In this document: positions 46,671 to 48,737 of the stretch, in pieces
Position numbering within the stretch: the stretch's first letter is position 1
How the letters are laid out: the number at the start of each line of letters is the position of its first letter
Program-made: the position numbers and the translations under genes
Source of the DNA: an uncultured Arenicella sp.
GTDB taxonomy: Bacteria; Pseudomonadota; Gammaproteobacteria; Arenicellales; Arenicellaceae
Reading direction: 5' to 3'
NCBI GenBank assembly: GCA_937974565.1
Contig: CALJWL010000007.1
Span: 1-48,737, forward strand
Length of the DNA stretch: 48,737 nt
The notes under the pieces: model-generated
Databases searched by the model: none
The model's input: the letters and a program-made list of their open reading frames with translations, nothing else
Told to the model about the DNA's origin: nothing

Positions 46671-46702
46671 TTGTAAACCAGAATGAATTTTACACTTTAC
46701 AA
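46671..46702. promoter_or_regulatory. BirA-type biotin operator overlapping the comF start
   Basis: TTGTAAACC (46671-46679), 14 bases, then ACTTTACAA (46694-46702). The published BirA signal is TTGTAAACC-N14-16-GGTTTACAA, so the left half is perfect and the right half matches seven of nine. It would bind the biotinyl-AMP form of BirA and repress bioB. It covers the comF start codon and lies between comF's AAGGAG (46664-46669) and its ATG. Confidence 0.7.
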
Positions 46703-47396
46703 CCACCAACTCAAGCGGTTTATTGACTGGTTGCTGCCTAACCATTGCCTCACATGCCAAGTAAGAATTAGTTCCGAGTGTCATATGTTCTGTGAGTCAT
46801 GCGCATCCCAACTGCCTTACTTAGACCATGCTTGTTCACACTGCAGCCAACCTTTTAGCGGATTCAACGATGTATGCGGAGCCTGTCTTTCCAAGCCGCC
46901 CTTATTCGATAAATGCTTTTGCGCATTTGAATACTTACCCCCAATTAGCGATGAAATATGTCGATTGAAATACGCGAATCAGCCCCAATTAGCTAAACGC
47001 TTGGCTTTATTATTCGCCGAAGAATTGATACAAAAAGAAATAACATTACCCGAAGCTTTAATCTGCGTACCCATGCATTCTTCCAGCCTGCGCATACGTG
47101 GCTTTAATCAATCCCAAGAAATTGCGAGGCACTTATCAGCGCTATTAAACTTACCGTTGGTAACGGGTTCACTGATTAAAGCCAAACCAACCACAAGGCA
47201 AACAACCGCCACCTTTTCGCAGCGAAAAAAGAACCTAAAAAACAGCTTCAAAGTTAACAAACCCATAGCTTTCAAACACATAGCACTGGTGGACGACGTG
47301 GTGACCACCGGAGCAACCGCTGAAGAAATAGCTAAAATTATCAAAAAAAACGGTGTAGACTATCTTCAGGTGTGGGGTATCGCGCGCACGAGATAG
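46683..47396 (+). CDS. comF: ComF-family phosphoribosyltransferase-like protein
   Basis: A 237-residue protein. An N-terminal zinc-ribbon-like region has Cys pairs (CLTC, CESC, CSHC, CGAC) within residues 22-75. The C-terminal PRTase fold has ICVPMHSSSLRIRGFNQSQEIARHLS and the PRPP loop HIALVDDVVTTGATAEE. ComF proteins are needed for inward DNA transport in natural transformation in several bacteria and bind single-stranded DNA in characterised cases. The AAGGAG ribosome site is 13 bases from the ATG, longer than usual, and the BirA operator fills that gap. The gene is beside bioB, as in Pseudomonas. Confidence 0.92.
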   Translation: MNFTLYNHQLKRFIDWLLPNHCLTCQVRISSECHMFCESCASQLPYLDHACSHCSQPFSGFNDVCGACLSKPPLFDKCFCAFEYLPPISDEICRLKYANQPQLAKRLALLFAEELIQKEITLPEALICVPMHSSSLRIRGFNQSQEIARHLSALLNLPLVTGSLIKAKPTTRQTTATFSQRKKNLKNSFKVNKPIAFKHIALVDDVVTTGATAEEIAKIIKKNGVDYLQVWGIARTR

Positions 47397-47502
47397 GTAA
47401 GAATTGACTCTTCTTGCAGCGCAATAACATCGATACAACGTCTAATAAAAAAAATAATTCACGCAGCACTGTGATTTAGTAGCTGTACATGGAGTCGCAA
47501 AC

Positions 47503-48375
47503 ATGACCACCAAACCATCGGATTTAATCGCCATAGCCAACCCAGAGCTTGCTGAAAAGCTGGCCAAAACCAAAGCCAAAACCGAAAAAGTAAAACAAAA
47601 TGAATTAAATGAAGCGCAACCGGAGAACCAACCAGAGGCCAATAACGGCGCACACAAAACCTACAAACAGGAAATTTGGCGTGCTGTACTCACACTCAAC
47701 TTATTCCGCTATCTATTTTCCTTGATTGTGCTCGGCTTAGGCCTGGCAACTCAAACCATACAGGGCTTTACCCCTTTTAGAGAATTTCACCACCCCGCCC
47801 TATTCACGTTCTGTGCCGTCGTTCTACTTCTATCAGCGACCGCATTTACTGTATTTACTCATAACCGCCGCCTACCTCTTAGGACCATTCTTCTTACTCA
47901 GTTTGTAGTGGACACCCTAACAGCAGGGCTCATCGTTCACGCAACCGGCAGCATTGCCAGCAGTTTTTCGCTGCTTTTCTTAGTTATTGTCACCACAGGC
48001 AGCGTTGTCTTAACGCGCCGAAAAGCATTAGCGCTGGCCGCAGGGGCAATAATAACGCTCTTCTTCGAACATTTTTACAGCGTCTTGGTAGCGCAAGACA
48101 ACATTAATTGGCGCTTTGACGCACTGGCTATGTATGGTGTTTTATTGATGTTTCTTGGCTTAGCGATCTCATCGTTAGCCCGAATGGTTAGAAGGGCCGA
48201 ATTAAAATCCTTTATCCCCGGAAACGAGTCAATAGAAGACTATTTAGTGCGCGAAGAGGTCGCAGCACTTAAATCCGCTCTAATTGCCACCGAAGGCAAT
48301 AAAACGGAAGCCGCCAAGTTGCTCGGAATGACCTTTAGGTCGTTTCGCTACAAGCTAAGCAAGTATGAAATCTAA
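47503..48375 (+). CDS. PilS-like membrane sensor fused directly to a PilR-like Fis-type DNA-binding domain
   Basis: A 290-residue protein with GGAG eight bases before the ATG. Residues 1-55 are hydrophilic. Six membrane helices follow at about 64-84, 97-118, 127-146, 152-170, 174-195 and 207-226. TQFVVDTLTAGLIVHATGSI and the TRRKALALAAGAIITLFFE segment match the membrane sensor of PilS. After a short linker (RRAELKSFIPG), residues 241-290 are a Fis/NtrC C-terminal helix-turn-helix ending NKTEAAKLLGMTFRSFRYKL, close to the PilR C-terminus. There is no PAS, histidine kinase, receiver or AAA+ domain. The protein could bind DNA at the membrane but not activate sigma-54. It is upstream of a type IV pilin gene. 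Confidence 0.85.
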   Translation: MTTKPSDLIAIANPELAEKLAKTKAKTEKVKQNELNEAQPENQPEANNGAHKTYKQEIWRAVLTLNLFRYLFSLIVLGLGLATQTIQGFTPFREFHHPALFTFCAVVLLLSATAFTVFTHNRRLPLRTILLTQFVVDTLTAGLIVHATGSIASSFSLLFLVIVTTGSVVLTRRKALALAAGAIITLFFEHFYSVLVAQDNINWRFDALAMYGVLLMFLGLAISSLARMVRRAELKSFIPGNESIEDYLVREEVAALKSALIATEGNKTEAAKLLGMTFRSFRYKLSKYEI

Positions 48376-48390
48376 TGACAAATCTTGTCA
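48376..48390. promoter_or_regulatory. TGACAA-N3-TTGTCA palindrome, candidate operator for the PilS-PilR hybrid
   Basis: Six-base arms are perfect reverse complements with the spacer ATC. A third half-site TTGTCA recurs at 48419-48424, 34 bases downstream. P. aeruginosa PilR is reported to bind C/G-TGTC-type elements in the pilA promoter, so TTGTC half-sites are plausible targets of the PilR-like domain. Assignment is inference. Confidence 0.4.
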
Positions 48391-48681
48391 AAGCCAAATC
48401 AAGGCCATGAAACAAAATTTGTCACACAATTTAGTCGTTAAAAATCAAACACTTAAAATGGTTTTAAATGTTTAACAATTTACACCTAGTGACGAACTTT
48501 TTTTTTGGTATAACTAATCACAGCTTGTACGAGTTCATGCACTATTGAATTGGGCAGTAGTCGGGATAAGCGTAAAATAAACCGAGCTTGTATTATCGGC
48601 TCATCTGAACAGACCCTGGCTTGACTCGATTTAGTAACAATAGCTGGCAAGGCAAATTCAGAACCAACGTTAGGAAAGAAA
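48376..48681. other. Promoter region of the type IV pilin gene
   Basis: 306 AT-rich bases. It holds the palindrome TGACAA-ATC-TTGTCA (48376-48390) directly after the regulator stop, another TTTGTCA half-site (48418-48424), and a T-run of nine before GGTATAAC. I looked for a sigma-54 pair (GG and GC ten bases apart in a TGGC/TTGC context) and found none that is convincing. Confidence 0.5.
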
Positions 48682-48737
48682 ATGACTAAATTTCAAAAAG
48701 TACAAAAGGGTTTTACCCTAATCGAATTGATGATCGT
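48682..48737 (+). CDS. Type IV pilin (PilA-like), cut by the window edge
   Basis: Only 18 codons are present: MTKFQKVQKGFTLIELMI, then the edge. Basic leader of ten residues ending in Gly, cleavage G/F by prepilin peptidase, and Glu5 of the mature protein in FTLIE mark a type IVa pilin or close pseudopilin. An AGGA-type ribosome site lies just upstream. Being alone after a regulator suggests a major pilin, but minor pilins share this leader. Confidence 0.9.
   Translation, partial: MTKFQKVQKGFTLIELMI

Noticed and set aside
48376-48681. Sigma-54 promoter of the pilin gene
   Set aside because: TGGC-type words occur (for example near 48610 and 48644) but none has GC at the required ten-base distance in a TTGC context.

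Overview
The window reads as chromosome from an aerobic, probably marine gammaproteobacterium outside the Enterobacterales, with AT-leaning, moderate base composition. This rests on gene order that I recognise from Pseudomonas-like genomes: yihY / arsC-wrbA / hda / purM-purN-DUF3108, trxB / ftsK-lolA-crcB-serS, coxB-coxA-(small ORF)-ctaG-coxC, and bioBFHCD divergent from comF. I cannot name genus or species from the sequence alone.

Layout. Positions 1-6104 are housekeeping: a YihY/BrkB membrane protein cut by the left edge, an ArsC-like reductase, a WrbA-like flavodoxin, hda with an upstream CDP-alcohol phosphatidyltransferase, then purM, purN and a DUF3108 periplasmic protein. Positions 6198-28776 are one long minus-strand exopolysaccharide locus. 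In transcription order it holds an orphan secreted protein, an outer-membrane beta-barrel, a Wza-type export protein with SH3-like segments, a Wzc-type BY-kinase, a VpsP-like protein and a Wzy/O-antigen-ligase protein. This part matches the order of the Vibrio vps-II genes. It continues with UDP-glucuronate decarboxylase, a GT4, an ABC exporter (Wzm/Wzt with C-terminal extension), GT4, GT2, GT2, GT4, a second Wzy-like protein, a carbamoyltransferase and a WecA/MraY-type initiating transferase. No Wzx flippase is visible. The locus therefore looks like a hybrid of Wzy-type and ABC-type export.

Positions 29386-36458 carry serS, crcB, lolA and ftsK on the minus strand, and trxB and an Smr-domain protein on the plus strand. 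Positions 36656-41378 are a minus-strand aa3-type cytochrome c oxidase operon whose CoxB carries a fused cytochrome c domain. It also holds a 35-residue membrane microprotein between coxA and ctaG. Positions 41776-46559 are the complete biotin operon bioBFHCD, with a BirA-type operator upstream that overlaps the start of the divergent comF.

The right end is the most unusual part. A 290-residue protein joins a PilS-like six-helix membrane sensor directly to the Fis-type DNA-binding domain of PilR, with no kinase, receiver or AAA+ domain. It sits directly upstream of a type IV pilin gene that runs off the window. It looks like a membrane-bound one-component regulator made from the two ends of a two-component system. 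Palindromic TTGTCA sites lie between it and the pilin gene.
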